DNA of 46,771 nucleotides, from NCBI RefSeq assembly GCF_002287235.1, contig NZ_LMVP01000079.1, positions 1-46,771 of the forward strand, read 5' to 3'. Shown piece by piece: positions 1 through 8,467 of the stretch (position 1 is its first letter; each line of letters starts with the position of its first letter). A model generated the notes under the pieces. The model was not told the DNA's origin and did no database searches. It was given only the letters and a program-made list of their open reading frames with translations. Source of the stretch: Methanosarcina spelaei. GTDB lineage: Archaea; Halobacteriota; Methanosarcinia; Methanosarcinales; Methanosarcinaceae. Position numbers and translations under genes: made by a program.

Positions 1-1
1 A

Positions 2-709
2 GGAAAAAGACATTGGCTTCATGTAGCTTCTACTGACAAATACACCTGTTATTTTACTCATGCAAAAAGAGGATCCGAAGCTATTGATGCTATGGGAATT
101 CTTCCAGAGTTTAAAGGGGTAGCAGTTCACGATGGATGGAAACCTTACAACAGTTATAATTGTGATCATGCTCTTTGCAATGTTCATCTCCAGAGAGAAC
201 TTACTGGAATTGAAGAGAATTATAAACAGCAATGGGCTAAAGATATGAATGAGCTGTTGTCTGAAATGAAAAAGTATGCTGATGAGTGTAAAGAGCAGGT
301 CAAAAATCTAGATTTTGAACAAGTTAAGGCATTAGAAAAAAGGTTCAATGCTGTAGTCGCGAAAGGAATTGAAGAAAATCCACCTTCTTTAAATCCTGAA
401 AAACGAGGAAAACGTGGTAAGAATCCAAAAACCAAAGCAAGGAATCTGCTTGATAGGTTTATAGAACATAAAGACAAGATTCTGAGATTCCTGACAGACT
501 TGAAAGTTCCGTTTGAGAATAATCAAGCAGAAAGAGATGTCAGGATGATGAAGCTACAGCAGAAAATATCAGGAACTTTCAGAACTGCACGAGGAGCGGA
601 AGCTTTCTGCAGAATTAGAGCATATATTTCAACAATAAGAAAGAATGGTTTACCTGTTTTAGAGGGTATTCTCGCGGCGCTCAATGGAGCGCCGCTAACT
701 ATACCCTGA
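2..709 (+). CDS. IS66-family transposase, C-terminal part (truncated by window edge)
   Basis: The reading frame is already open at base 2, so the start lies upstream of the window. The visible 235 residues cover the second half of an IS66-type DDE transposase. HDGWKPYN carries the second catalytic Asp. The segment ENNQAERDVRMMK carries the catalytic Glu and is followed by KISGTFRT, which is typical of this family. The middle holds a Lys/Glu-rich helical stretch and a basic segment (KRGKRGKNPKTKARN). The tail after the Glu motif (AFCRIRAYISTIRKNG) is also family-like. The first catalytic Asp must lie outside the window. IS66 elements normally carry accessory genes and terminal inverted repeats. 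None can be judged from this fragment, and I see no clear terminal repeat downstream of the stop. Confidence 0.85.
   Translation, partial: GKRHWLHVASTDKYTCYFTHAKRGSEAIDAMGILPEFKGVAVHDGWKPYNSYNCDHALCNVHLQRELTGIEENYKQQWAKDMNELLSEMKKYADECKEQVKNLDFEQVKALEKRFNAVVAKGIEENPPSLNPEKRGKRGKNPKTKARNLLDRFIEHKDKILRFLTDLKVPFENNQAERDVRMMKLQQKISGTFRTARGAEAFCRIRAYISTIRKNGLPVLEGILAALNGAPLTIP
674..695. repeat. Perfect 9-bp GC-rich hairpin in the transposase 3' end
   Basis: GCGGCGCTC and GAGCGCCGC flank a four-base loop, inside the last codons of the IS66 transposase and 12 bases before its stop. It is the most GC-rich point in the first kilobase. It could be a structural element near the insertion-sequence end or an mRNA stem. 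No U-run follows directly, so a terminator is less likely. Confidence 0.6.
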
Positions 710-848
710 ATAGTTACATTTATTTTTCCATTTCATTCCTTGCTGAAAGTAAAATTTGTGGTTAAAACTGTAATTAGAAAAGCCTTTTTGGGTCGAAAAA
801 TTACGACTAAAACAAAAATTCTTTTAACGAAGGCAGATTTTAACGAAA

Positions 849-1036
849 GCAAGTTTTAATGAAAGCAAGTTTTAATGAAGCAAGTTTTAATGAAAGCAAG
901 TTTTAATGAAGCAAGTTTTAACGAAAGCAAGTTTTAATGAAAGCAAGTTTTAATGAAGCAAGTTTTAACGAAAGCAAGTTTTAATGAAAGCAAGTTTTAA
1001 TGAAGCAAGTTTTAACGAAAGCAAGTTTTAATGAAA
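849..1036. repeat. Tandem repeat, 12 units of 15-16 bp with a 47-bp higher order
   Basis: Units read GCAAGTTTTAATGAAA, alternating with a 15-base form lacking one A and a form with ACGAAA instead of ATGAAA. The 16+16+15 pattern repeats as a 47-base super-unit, which implies duplication of blocks as well as of single units. It fills most of the gap between the transposase (stop 709) and the convergent PRC-barrel gene (stop 1158). Nothing else was seen in that gap. Confidence 0.9.
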
Positions 1037-1157
1037 ACAGGCGGAACTAAAAGAAGAGTTCCTCTAGAAGAGTTCCTCTGTTAAAAGAAAAATAAGAAAA
1101 CAAATGTAATGTCAGAAAGGAAAGGAAAGGAATTTTCGTCCTCTTCCTCTTTAGATT

Positions 1158-1412
1158 TTAGCTTGTCTTTGCTTTCATCTTATCTATTATTATATAATCT
1201 TTAATGGCACTTACGGAATCGAAAGGAATGAGGATAAAGTTATCCGCTTTCCTGTACCTGGAAGTATCTAAATTGACATTAGGGGCAACCACCATGTCAA
1301 TAATATTTCCCCCTTTAATCTCGACTACAACGTTACTCAATGTTCCTATTTCTGTTCCGTCGGTAGCCATTACCTGCTTGTTAAAGAGGTTCTTTGCAAA
1401 TTCCTTCGACAT
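1158..1412 (-). CDS. PRC-barrel domain protein
   Basis: An 84-residue protein that is essentially one PRC-barrel domain: a small beta-barrel related to the RimM C-terminal and photosynthetic reaction-centre H domains. Visible hallmarks are the opening LFNKQVMATDGTEIGTLSNV, an alternating hydrophobic core (GGNIIDMVVAP) and the closing FILIPFDSVSAIKDYIII. Archaea carry many such stand-alone PRC-barrel proteins. Their role is mostly unknown, with RNA processing or ribosome assembly suggested by analogy. The ATG is preceded by GGAGAT at about 9 bases. The gene lies 232 bases downstream of cdc48 on the same strand, so it may be expressed separately. Confidence 0.8.
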   Translation of the reverse strand: MSKEFAKNLFNKQVMATDGTEIGTLSNVVVEIKGGNIIDMVVAPNVNLDTSRYRKADNFILIPFDSVSAIKDYIIIDKMKAKTS

Positions 1413-1555
1413 TTTATCTTATCTCCATTCGCAGTATGTTATCGGTTTAGGTAAAGCTGGCTTTCCACTTCGAATATTTTATTCCATTTGAAACCAGGAT
1501 CTTTAAAACTTTTTCCTTTTAAAACTACTCTTCTAAAGAGTTACTGGATTAAATT

Positions 1556-1664
1556 CTTACCTGTAATTTTACATGCAGCTCTTACTGTAATTTTTACCTG
1601 TAGTTCTTATCAGTAACTCTTACACGTAATTCTAACCTGTAATTTTACCTGTAACCGATGTATC
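1556..1664. repeat. Degenerate tandem repeat overlapping the cdc48 3' end
   Basis: A loosely repeated unit of about 20 bases built on TTACCTGTAATTTTAC. Five to six degenerate copies run from the spacer into the last codons of cdc48 (stop at 1645). Repeat expansion here has reached the coding sequence, so the extreme C-terminal residues of the ATPase may vary between strains. Confidence 0.6.
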
Positions 1665-3972
1665 CAGATGTATCTGTGAGCCTCTGGCCTCCTTTGAACT
1701 GTGCCTCGATTTTTTCGTAGAACTGAGCAATATTTTCCGTAATAGTGGGTTTTACCTTCTTCAGAGCTTCCCTGAAGTGTCTCATTTCTACATATTCTAT
1801 ATCGAAGTTTTCTCTCAGGGCAATCATTACGGCTTCCCTGCAAACGGATTCGATATCAGCACCTACGTAACCCTCAGTTTCATCGGCAAGGGTTTCAAGG
1901 TTCACATCTTCAGCAAGAGGTGTGTCTTTTGTGTGGATCCTGAAGATCTTGAGCCTGCCTTTCCGGTCAGGAGAACCGATGTAAACCAGCCTGTCAAAAC
2001 GTCCTGGGCGGATGATCGCAGGATCCAGAAGGTTAGGGCGATTAGTTGCGGCAATTACGACCACATCTCTGAGGGACTCAAGCCCGTCCATCTCGGTAAG
2101 GAGCTGGTTAAGCACCCTCTCTGAAGTACGGCTGTCCGTGGATTCCATCCCTGGCATAGAAGCAATTGAATCGATTTCGTCAAAGAAAATTACACAGGGA
2201 GCAACCTGTCTGGCTTTCCTGAAGGTTTCCCGTATAGCTTTTTCCGATTCTCCAAGCCACTTTGAGAAAATCTCAGGCCCTTTGACGCTTATGAAATTTG
2301 CATTTGACTCCTTGGAAACAGCCTTGGCTATCAAGGTCTTTCCGGTTCCTGGAGGACCATAAAGCAGGATTCCTCTTGGAGCTTTTATGCCCATGTGAAC
2401 GAACTTTTCCGGATTTTTGATGGGCCATTCCACAGCCTCAATAATGGACTGCTTTGCTTCATCGAGCCCTCCAACATCATTCCAGCTAACTTTGGGCATT
2501 TCCACATAAATTTCTCTAAGCGCCGAGGGTTCAGCCTCCGTCAGGGCGTCTTCAAAGTTTCTCTTGGTTACAACAATTTTTTCCAGCCTTTCAGGTGGAA
2601 CTGGTTCATTTTCCAGGTCAAGGTCAGGCAGGTTTTCCCTGAGGCACCGCATGGCAGCTTCCTGTACAAGAGCCAGCAGATCTGCGCCTACAAACCCCTG
2701 GGTTCTTTCAGCCAGATACATAAGGTATTTGTCTGCTTTTTCTTTTCTTTCCCTCTCCAGGACAGCCTCGTCAACTTCGGTTTCGACTTTTCCGATCTCC
2801 TCAGTTTCCTCATCTCTTTCTATAGGCATGCCCCTGGTATGGATCTGCAGGATTTCATACCTGTCCTTGGTATCAGGCACACCGATATGTATTTCCCTGT
2901 CAAAGCGGCCTGGTCTTCTGAGTGCCGGATCAATTGCATCCACACGGTTTGTGGCTCCTATAACCACAACCTGCCCTCTTTCTACCATCCCATCAAGCAG
3001 GGTCAGGAGCTGGGCGACCACACGTCTTTCCACTTCTCCTGTTACATTCTCTCTTTTTGGAGCAATGGAGTCGATTTCATCAATGAAAATGACCGATGGA
3101 GCATCCTGAGTTGCTTCTTCGAAGATCTTCCTGAGCCTTTCTTCACTTTCTCCATAGAATTTCCCTACGATTTCAGGGCCTGCAATGTAATGGAAACTTG
3201 CTCCTGATTCATTGGCTACGGCTTTTGCAATCAGGGTTTTCCCGGTTCCGGGTGGGCCATAGAGAATGACTCCTTTCGGAGGTTCGATATTCAGGTGGCC
3301 GAAAAGTTCTGGATGCTTCATGGGCAGCTCTATCATTTCCCGGACACGCATAATTTCATCCCCGAGGCCTCCTATGTCTTCATAGGTAGTTACGCCTCGG
3401 GTTGCTTTTTCGTACCCCTGCACCGGCTTTTTACGCAGTTCGATAAGTGTTGCTTCCGTAATAAGGACAATTGTATTTGCAGGGTCAGTCTCAACAGCAA
3501 CCAGAGGAATTACCTGGCTTGTAGTAAGGGATTCTGTCATTGGTTGAGACATTGAATTTATTATAGGAATTATGTCTCCCCTGAAAACGGGTCTTTTGAG
3601 TATATGCCTTTTTATGATTTCATTTGCATGTTCCCCAAACTGAAGTTCAGGTCCCCCCTGTGTCATGCTTTCAGGAAGCGCCAGAACAAGCTTTTTTGCT
3701 TCCGGGGCTTCAATCTTTTTGATGGTTACCTTCTCTCCTATGGAAACTCCTGCATTTTGCCGGATGAAGTTATCAATTCTCACGAGTCCCTGGTCCCAGT
3801 CCTGCCTGTCAGCTCTCCACACCTTTGCCGTGGTCTTTTTCTTACCTCTTATTTCCACGATGTCGCCTGGCGAGAGCTGAAGCTTCAGCAAAGTTGTAGG
3901 GTCAAGTCGGATAATTCCTCTTCCAAGGTCGATAGGATATGCTTTTTCAACCTTCAACTGTATTTCTTCCAT
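1645..3972 (-). CDS. CDC48/VAT-type AAA+ ATPase (archaeal p97)
   Basis: A 775-residue double-AAA unfoldase, the archaeal counterpart of p97/Cdc48. It extracts and unfolds proteins in the cytosol, probably feeding the proteasome. The N-terminal substrate-binding region (residues 1-190, double-psi barrel type) is followed by D1 and D2. Both have Walker A GPPGTGKT (near residues 239 and 538), Walker B with DEIDSI (near 297 and 595), and an arginine-finger/sensor region ending RRPGRFDR or IRPGRFDR. D1 carries an extra highly charged stretch after RGMPIERDEETEE, roughly residues 380-410, which is longer than in the VAT proteins I know. The stop overlaps a degenerate repeat. A TATA-like TATATTTTATG lies on the minus strand near 4025-4040, consistent with a short leader. 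It is divergent from nadE. Confidence 0.95.
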   Translation of the reverse strand: MEEIQLKVEKAYPIDLGRGIIRLDPTTLLKLQLSPGDIVEIRGKKKTTAKVWRADRQDWDQGLVRIDNFIRQNAGVSIGEKVTIKKIEAPEAKKLVLALPESMTQGGPELQFGEHANEIIKRHILKRPVFRGDIIPIINSMSQPMTESLTTSQVIPLVAVETDPANTIVLITEATLIELRKKPVQGYEKATRGVTTYEDIGGLGDEIMRVREMIELPMKHPELFGHLNIEPPKGVILYGPPGTGKTLIAKAVANESGASFHYIAGPEIVGKFYGESEERLRKIFEEATQDAPSVIFIDEIDSIAPKRENVTGEVERRVVAQLLTLLDGMVERGQVVVIGATNRVDAIDPALRRPGRFDREIHIGVPDTKDRYEILQIHTRGMPIERDEETEEIGKVETEVDEAVLERERKEKADKYLMYLAERTQGFVGADLLALVQEAAMRCLRENLPDLDLENEPVPPERLEKIVVTKRNFEDALTEAEPSALREIYVEMPKVSWNDVGGLDEAKQSIIEAVEWPIKNPEKFVHMGIKAPRGILLYGPPGTGKTLIAKAVSKESNANFISVKGPEIFSKWLGESEKAIRETFRKARQVAPCVIFFDEIDSIASMPGMESTDSRTSERVLNQLLTEMDGLESLRDVVVIAATNRPNLLDPAIIRPGRFDRLVYIGSPDRKGRLKIFRIHTKDTPLAEDVNLETLADETEGYVGADIESVCREAVMIALRENFDIEYVEMRHFREALKKVKPTITENIAQFYEKIEAQFKGGQRLTDTSGYIGYR

Positions 3973-4580
3973 AGATCATCCCGAAAATAGTTGTCTTTTT
4001 GATTATAATTTTTATTTTAAGAATCGCATAAAATATACGGGTACCAGATTTTTTCCGATTTCTTCGGATTGTACATTATGGAGCTACCTGTTTGTATATT
4101 AGCCGTCTTTTTATTTCAATGCCTTTGATCAGGTAGATTTTAACCCCAGAGAGTTTGTAATGGAACTTTTATGTCTTGAATTTTCTGTCCAGCCTTCCTA
4201 TCCAGAGAAACCCCATTTATAGCCTGTAACCTTATCCGGATAATAATTTGTCGGTTATAGGTACATTTGATAATTAGTTATTGGTTAGAGGTACTTTTGA
4301 TAATCAGTTACTGGTTGGTTATAAGTACATCTGATAATCAGTTATTTATATTATATTACCAGGCATATATTACTCCCTATACCTTCCATTTATTAAATAA
4401 GTTTATCATAGCTCTATTTTTTTTCTCTGAGGTTTTATATATCTGGAACTTCTGTGTATAAAGCTGTTTAATTCTCAAAATAGTCATTTAAACTTGAATA
4501 GTGATTTAAATCTGACGTCTTTCTAATCTACTTCCTCAGGATCTTGAATTTTCAGGATCTTGAGGCATTTTAATTATTAT
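3973..4580. other. Divergent intergenic region between cdc48 and nadE, with a ~32-bp repeat
   Basis: This 600-base AT-rich spacer holds the cdc48 promoter at its left end. Around 4250-4346 there are three degenerate copies of a 30-34 base unit containing GGTACATTTGATAATTAGTTA. A 64-residue open frame at 4267 exists only because of these repeats and is not credible. The unit resembles the TTATCTGGTTA repeats at 34194-34445, so the two may share an origin. Confidence 0.6.
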
Positions 4581-4640
4581 ATGCCTGACGAGTACCAAGG
4601 AATTGACAGTATGCCTGACAAGCACCAAGGAATTGACAGC
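4581..4640 (+). repeat. 30-bp direct duplication carrying a start codon and Shine-Dalgarno just before nadE
   Basis: Two 30-base copies (ATGCCTGACGAGTACCAAGG and so on) differ at three positions. Each begins with ATG and contains CAAGGAATTGACAG, whose AAGGA lies about 9 bases before the next ATG. The second copy's AAGGA therefore serves the conserved nadE start at 4641. The first serves the ATG at 4611. All three ATGs are in one frame, so longer N-terminal forms of NadE are possible. Confidence 0.8.
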
Positions 4641-5408
4641 ATGAATCTTGAAATTGAGCAGAACAGGATTATTGATTTTATCCGGAACGAAATCCGTAAA
4701 GCAGGTGTAGACGGAGCTGTTATAGGCATTAGTGGAGGAATAGACTCAGCCCTTGCCGCAACGCTCACCGTAAAAGCTCTGGGGAAAGATAAGGTGCTTG
4801 GAATCCACATGCCCGAATCCAGCCTTACCCCTTCTGAAGACAGCAAAGACGCAAAAACTCTTGCAGACTGGTTGGGAATTGAGTTTCAGACTATTGACAT
4901 TTCAGGAATTCTCTCAGCTTTCATGGCTGCAATCCCTGAAAGTGAATCTGCAGACCGTCTCTCCATGGGCAACCTTAAAGCACGAATCAGGATGTCCCTC
5001 CTCTACTTCCATGCAAACCGGATGAACCGTATGGTCATAGGAACCGGTAATAAAACCGAGATCTTACTTGGCTACTTCACAAAATATGGAGATGGAGGCG
5101 TTGATCTCGAACCCATAGGTGGACTTTACAAAACCGATGTATGGGAGCTTTCTCGCAGACTAGGAGTTCCTGAATCTATTATCACGAAAAAACCCTCAGC
5201 AGGCCTCTGGGCAGGTCAAACAGATGAAGCCGAACTTGGAATCTCTTACTTAAAAGTAGACGAAGTACTCAAAAGGCTTGAACAGTATGAGGATCCTGAA
5301 ACTATTCTGAACACTCTCGAGATTTCTGTAGAACAGCTGAATTCAGTCATAAACCGTATAGAGAAAAGTGAGCATAAAAGAAGTGCTCCCCAAGTACCAC
5401 TCAGCTGA
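4641..5408 (+). CDS. nadE: NH3-dependent NAD+ synthetase
   Basis: Makes NAD+ from nicotinic acid adenine dinucleotide, ATP and ammonia, the last step of NAD biosynthesis in the cytosol. The 255-residue form starting MNLEIEQ has the length of ammonia-dependent NadE and lacks the glutaminase domain of the long form. The PP-loop SGGIDSA is at residues 31-37. GTGNKTEILLGYFTKYGDGG and the substrate-loop segment KKPSAGLWAGQTDEAELG are typical. I chose the ATG at 4641 because homologous N-termini begin there and it has AAGGA at about 9 bases. In-frame ATGs at 4560, 4581 and 4611 arise partly from the upstream 30-base duplication. It is divergent from cdc48, and its downstream spacer is a compound repeat, so it is probably a single-gene transcript. 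Confidence 0.95.
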   Translation: MNLEIEQNRIIDFIRNEIRKAGVDGAVIGISGGIDSALAATLTVKALGKDKVLGIHMPESSLTPSEDSKDAKTLADWLGIEFQTIDISGILSAFMAAIPESESADRLSMGNLKARIRMSLLYFHANRMNRMVIGTGNKTEILLGYFTKYGDGGVDLEPIGGLYKTDVWELSRRLGVPESIITKKPSAGLWAGQTDEAELGISYLKVDEVLKRLEQYEDPETILNTLEISVEQLNSVINRIEKSEHKRSAPQVPLS

Positions 5409-5411
5409 GCT

Positions 5412-5660
5412 TCCCGCAAGTCTTTTCAAAAAACTGCTTGCCCGCAAGCCTTTTCAAAAAAGGCTTGAGCGAAAACCCCAGTAACATTTGGATTTGAGAA
5501 CCTTATCCTCAAACCCTATAGGCGTGATCACAAGCCTTTTCAAAAAAGGCTTGAGCGAAAATCACTGCAAAATCTAAAACATTACAACGGCGTGATCAAC
5601 CGGCGCAACGGTTGCGGCCCAACGGTTGCGGCCCAACGGTTGCGGTCAAGCGGACTGATT
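5412..5660. repeat. Compound dispersed intergenic repeat, copy 1
   Basis: Fills the gap between the convergent genes nadE and tiaS. Three modules are visible. The first is a hairpin, CAAGCCTTTTC with GAAAAGGCTTG, followed by AGCGAAAACCCC and repeated several times. The second is CTTATCCTCAAACCCTATA followed by GGCGTGATCA. The third is CCGGCGCAACGGTTGCGG with extra tandem AACGGTTGCGGCCC units. The same modules occur at 8176-8425 and 37440-37800. The hairpins could act as terminators for both flanking genes. Confidence 0.85.
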
Positions 5661-5726
5661 TAGGAATAAGAAAACTTTCTATGTTTCTGAGTTTTTAAGA
5701 GGGCTTTTTTAGTCTTCTTTTTTTCT

Positions 5727-7013
5727 TTAGCGGGCAGGGTTAATCTCTATGTCATTACTCTGTTCCCTTACCAGGGGTTTTGCAAGATGTCGGCGGGCGC
5801 AGGGTGGTACTTCATATAATCCTGTTGTGAGATTTCTTTTTACTTCACACAGGACTTTTGAGGTAGCCTGGGTTCCGCATTTTTTACAGCGGAAGCCCTG
5901 GGTTTGGCCTGATGATTTCATATGTTTTCCGCAGGTTGGACATATAGGGTTTTCTTCCCTGTAAAGGGGAGCCAGCTTTTTTATCTCTATTTTTTCGATG
6001 TTGAGGGTTCCAGAGCTTACACTTCCAGATACTACAATTCTATCTCCAGGTCTGAGTTTCCTTATGAGCAGGCGGAAGTTTTTTGTGGGTTCGAAGGCTG
6101 CGCAGTCAATTCCATTTCCTTCTTTATCCTGGACTGGAAAAATAACGTGTCCTCCATGAATAGTTTTCGGAACTGCGGAAACTGTGCCTTCGAACCTGTA
6201 AGAGTGCATATCTCTTATTTCTGTAAGATTTTCTGCGGAAAGCAGGTGCATGTCAGTGCCCTGATTTGTTCTATATATGGCAAAACGTTCAACAGGTTCG
6301 GCCCTGATAAGGGACGCAGCTTTTATAACTATGGCTGGGCTTTTCCCCCTAATCCCGAAAAGCACGGGATCGGCCGAGTGGGGTACACAGACAATAAGTT
6401 TGTTTTTAAGGTCCACGGTGTCCCAGGTATCAGGATAAGTCTTCCTATCAGCCTCAAAGAAACTTTCCTTTTCGATCTCGCGTGGGGTTCCCCATTTTTC
6501 TTTTTTCCTGTATGCCAGGTACTCAAAAGTGTGGTCCCACTCCTCGAGGTTAAGCATAGCCCCGCATGCTGCAAGGGCACCTATCAATCCTCTTCCGTTT
6601 TTGAAGCTCTTTGAAGGAATTCCGGATTCCGAGATAAGGCTTTTTGCCTCCTCTATTTCGATCACGTCCTTTACGGCTTTCTCCAGAAAGGTTCTGAGAA
6701 CGGGTTTGAGCTTTTCGTAAGCTTTTTCCGGGATAAAAACAGCGCCGGGATTAGTTTTTTCGCATTCCATACGTGCAAATGCTTCTATTCTGGAAGCAAC
6801 GTGAGCAATTACTTTTTCAGGGCAGTCAGTCTTGAGTTTCAGCGCTACTGCAGCGTTTCCTCTTGTTTTATAGGGGATAGTCGGATTCAGACGTATGAGA
6901 AGTGGAAGAGTCTCAACCGCTCCGTAGACCTGAAGTTCTTTCAGCAGCAGAGCTCCCAGATACGTTGTGCACATTCCTTCGTTTGAGTCGGTATCATCAA
7001 TTCCGATAATCAT
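5727..7013 (-). CDS. tiaS: tRNA(Ile2) 2-agmatinylcytidine synthetase TiaS
   Basis: Uses ATP and agmatine to convert C34 of tRNA-Ile2 (anticodon CAU) to 2-agmatinylcytidine (agmatidine), so that AUA is read as isoleucine. This modification is specific to archaea and essential. The protein has 428 residues. The N-terminus MIIGIDDTDSNEGMCTTYLG is the characteristic Asp-rich kinase-like segment. It is followed by a ferredoxin-like/ATP-binding core (KNGRGLIGALAACGAML), an OB-fold region near 275-345, and a C-terminal zinc ribbon (CPTCGKHMKSSG and CKKCGTQ) for tRNA contact. The start is fixed by the conserved MIIGIDDTD. It converges on nadE across repeat DNA and is divergent from the regulator at 7165. 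Confidence 0.95.
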   Translation of the reverse strand: MIIGIDDTDSNEGMCTTYLGALLLKELQVYGAVETLPLLIRLNPTIPYKTRGNAAVALKLKTDCPEKVIAHVASRIEAFARMECEKTNPGAVFIPEKAYEKLKPVLRTFLEKAVKDVIEIEEAKSLISESGIPSKSFKNGRGLIGALAACGAMLNLEEWDHTFEYLAYRKKEKWGTPREIEKESFFEADRKTYPDTWDTVDLKNKLIVCVPHSADPVLFGIRGKSPAIVIKAASLIRAEPVERFAIYRTNQGTDMHLLSAENLTEIRDMHSYRFEGTVSAVPKTIHGGHVIFPVQDKEGNGIDCAAFEPTKNFRLLIRKLRPGDRIVVSGSVSSGTLNIEKIEIKKLAPLYREENPICPTCGKHMKSSGQTQGFRCKKCGTQATSKVLCEVKRNLTTGLYEVPPCARRHLAKPLVREQSNDIEINPAR

Positions 7014-7126
7014 TTTTTTTAGTTCCAGTTTTTGCCTTTTAATTTCCCAGATGCGTTTCGGAGAATTACAGTTTTCGTTATTCTTCGACGTTTTCTTCTA
7101 CTGTGAGGATTATCAAAAGTAAAGAA

Positions 7127-7138
7127 AAATATATATAG
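7127..7138 (+). promoter_or_regulatory. TATA element for the COG1395-type regulator
   Basis: AAATATATATA lies about 30 bases before the ATG at 7165. With archaeal spacing of roughly 25 bases the transcript would start near 7158, giving a leader of only a few bases. No clear Shine-Dalgarno is present, which fits a nearly leaderless mRNA. Confidence 0.5.
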
Positions 7139-7164
7139 ATGTTCAAACAGAGATTGATACTGGA

Positions 7165-8148
7165 ATGACAAAAGAGGTTCTCATACATCAAATTATCGAT
7201 GTATTGGCATGTGCAGGTTTTGCACTCTCCGATCGCTGCAATATTCGTCCGAGGAGCTTTGACGTTGCCGCACGGAAAGACGAAACACTATTACTTTGCA
7301 AGGTTTTATTTAACATTGACGGCCTGAACGAAGAAACTGCCAGAGAGATGAAGTACCTGGCCAAATACCTTGGAGGCTCTGCTATTGTCGTGGGGGCAAA
7401 GACCAGAGACCAGATGCTTGAAGATAGCGTTGTGTATATGCGTTATGATATTCTCGCCTTAAATGTACAGACTCTTTTCGATTACTTTATTGAAAATGTT
7501 CCTCCTCTAGTCTCAGCAGCTCCGGGTGGGTTATATGTCTCCATAGAAGGAGATATCCTTAAAAAAGCCAGGATGGGTCAGTCAATGTCTCTTGGAACTC
7601 TTGCTGCCATGGTAGGGGTTTCAAGGAGAACGATCAGTAAGTACGAAGAAGAAGGCATGGATGCGTCGATAGATGTCGTCCTCCAGCTGGAGGACATCTT
7701 TGGGGTTGAGCTTGCAAAGCCCATAGATATCCTGAAATCCTGTGGGAGCAGGAAACCCAGGAAGAAAGCAGAGTCCATTACCGAAATCCAGGAAAAACCC
7801 TCTGCACTTTTACCGGAAGACTTGATACTTAACACAATTTCCATGCTTGGCTATGACGTCCTTCCTACTGCCCAGGCTCCTTTCAAGGCCATTTCACGGG
7901 ATAAATCCTCAGTTATCCTTACAGGAGTCAGTGAATTCAATACGACCGTGGTCAAAAGAGCTCATTTAATGAGCAGTATCTCCTGCATCACTGAGACCCA
8001 GTCCGTGTTTATCATCAACGGACACTCAAAAATAAAATCCGTAGAAAATACCGTTATGATAGAGAAAAAAGAACTTGACAAAATAAGTGATTCTCAAGAA
8101 CTTCTTAACTTCATAGAAGAACGTAGAGAAACTCACGACGAGAAGTAA
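7165..8148 (+). CDS. Archaeal HTH-type transcriptional regulator (COG1395-like)
   Basis: A 327-residue DNA-binding protein of the archaeal family annotated as a putative HTH transcriptional regulator. The N-terminal ~115 residues resemble a nuclease-like fold domain (CNIRPRSFDVAARKDETLLL) without an obvious function. An XRE/Cro-type helix-turn-helix follows at about 128-185 (MSLGTLAAMVGVSRRTISKY, then EEEG and a LEDIFG helix). A second domain of the same type as the N-terminus follows from about residue 215 (LILNTISMLGYDVLPTAQAP), so the protein looks like an internal duplication around the HTH. Its targets are unknown. It lies divergent from tiaS and 320 bases upstream of the one-carbon island, from which it is separated by repeat DNA. 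Confidence 0.85.
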   Translation: MTKEVLIHQIIDVLACAGFALSDRCNIRPRSFDVAARKDETLLLCKVLFNIDGLNEETAREMKYLAKYLGGSAIVVGAKTRDQMLEDSVVYMRYDILALNVQTLFDYFIENVPPLVSAAPGGLYVSIEGDILKKARMGQSMSLGTLAAMVGVSRRTISKYEEEGMDASIDVVLQLEDIFGVELAKPIDILKSCGSRKPRKKAESITEIQEKPSALLPEDLILNTISMLGYDVLPTAQAPFKAISRDKSSVILTGVSEFNTTVVKRAHLMSSISCITETQSVFIINGHSKIKSVENTVMIEKKELDKISDSQELLNFIEERRETHDEK

Positions 8149-8175
8149 AATCGAGTTTCCACTACCCTAGTCCAA

Positions 8176-8425
8176 TAAGCCTTTTCAAAAAACTGCTTGC
8201 CCGCAAGCCTTTTCAAAAAACTGCTTGCCCGCAAGCCTTTTCAAAAAAGGCTTGAGCGAAAACCCCAAGTAACGGTGATCAACCGGTGCAATAATTATTC
8301 AAATACCCTTTTCAAAAAACCTTTACCAAAAACGGTTCATCATTTAAATTTGATAACCTTATCCCCTAACCCTATCGGCGTGATAAACCGGCGCAACGGT
8401 TTTGATTAAACGGCGCAATGGTTGT
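8176..8425. repeat. Compound dispersed intergenic repeat, copy 2
   Basis: Same modules as at 5412-5660: three GCAAGCCTTTTCAAAAAA hairpin units, GGCTTGAGCGAAAACCCC, CTTATCCCCTAACCCTATCG and the CCGGCGCAACGGTT module. It sits between the regulator and purN, which run in the same direction. A 70-residue open frame at 8197 is made entirely of repeat and is not a gene. Confidence 0.85.
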
Positions 8426-8467
8426 TCCAAAACCCTAATATAGCACTGTTTCAATCTAAAAGCTTTG

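Noticed and set aside
1777-3990. Several long plus-strand frames opposite cdc48
   Set aside because: Antisense shadows of a strongly conserved ATPase gene; no family features.
8197-8409. 70-residue open frame after the HTH regulator
   Set aside because: It is made entirely of the compound dispersed repeat found in two other gaps.
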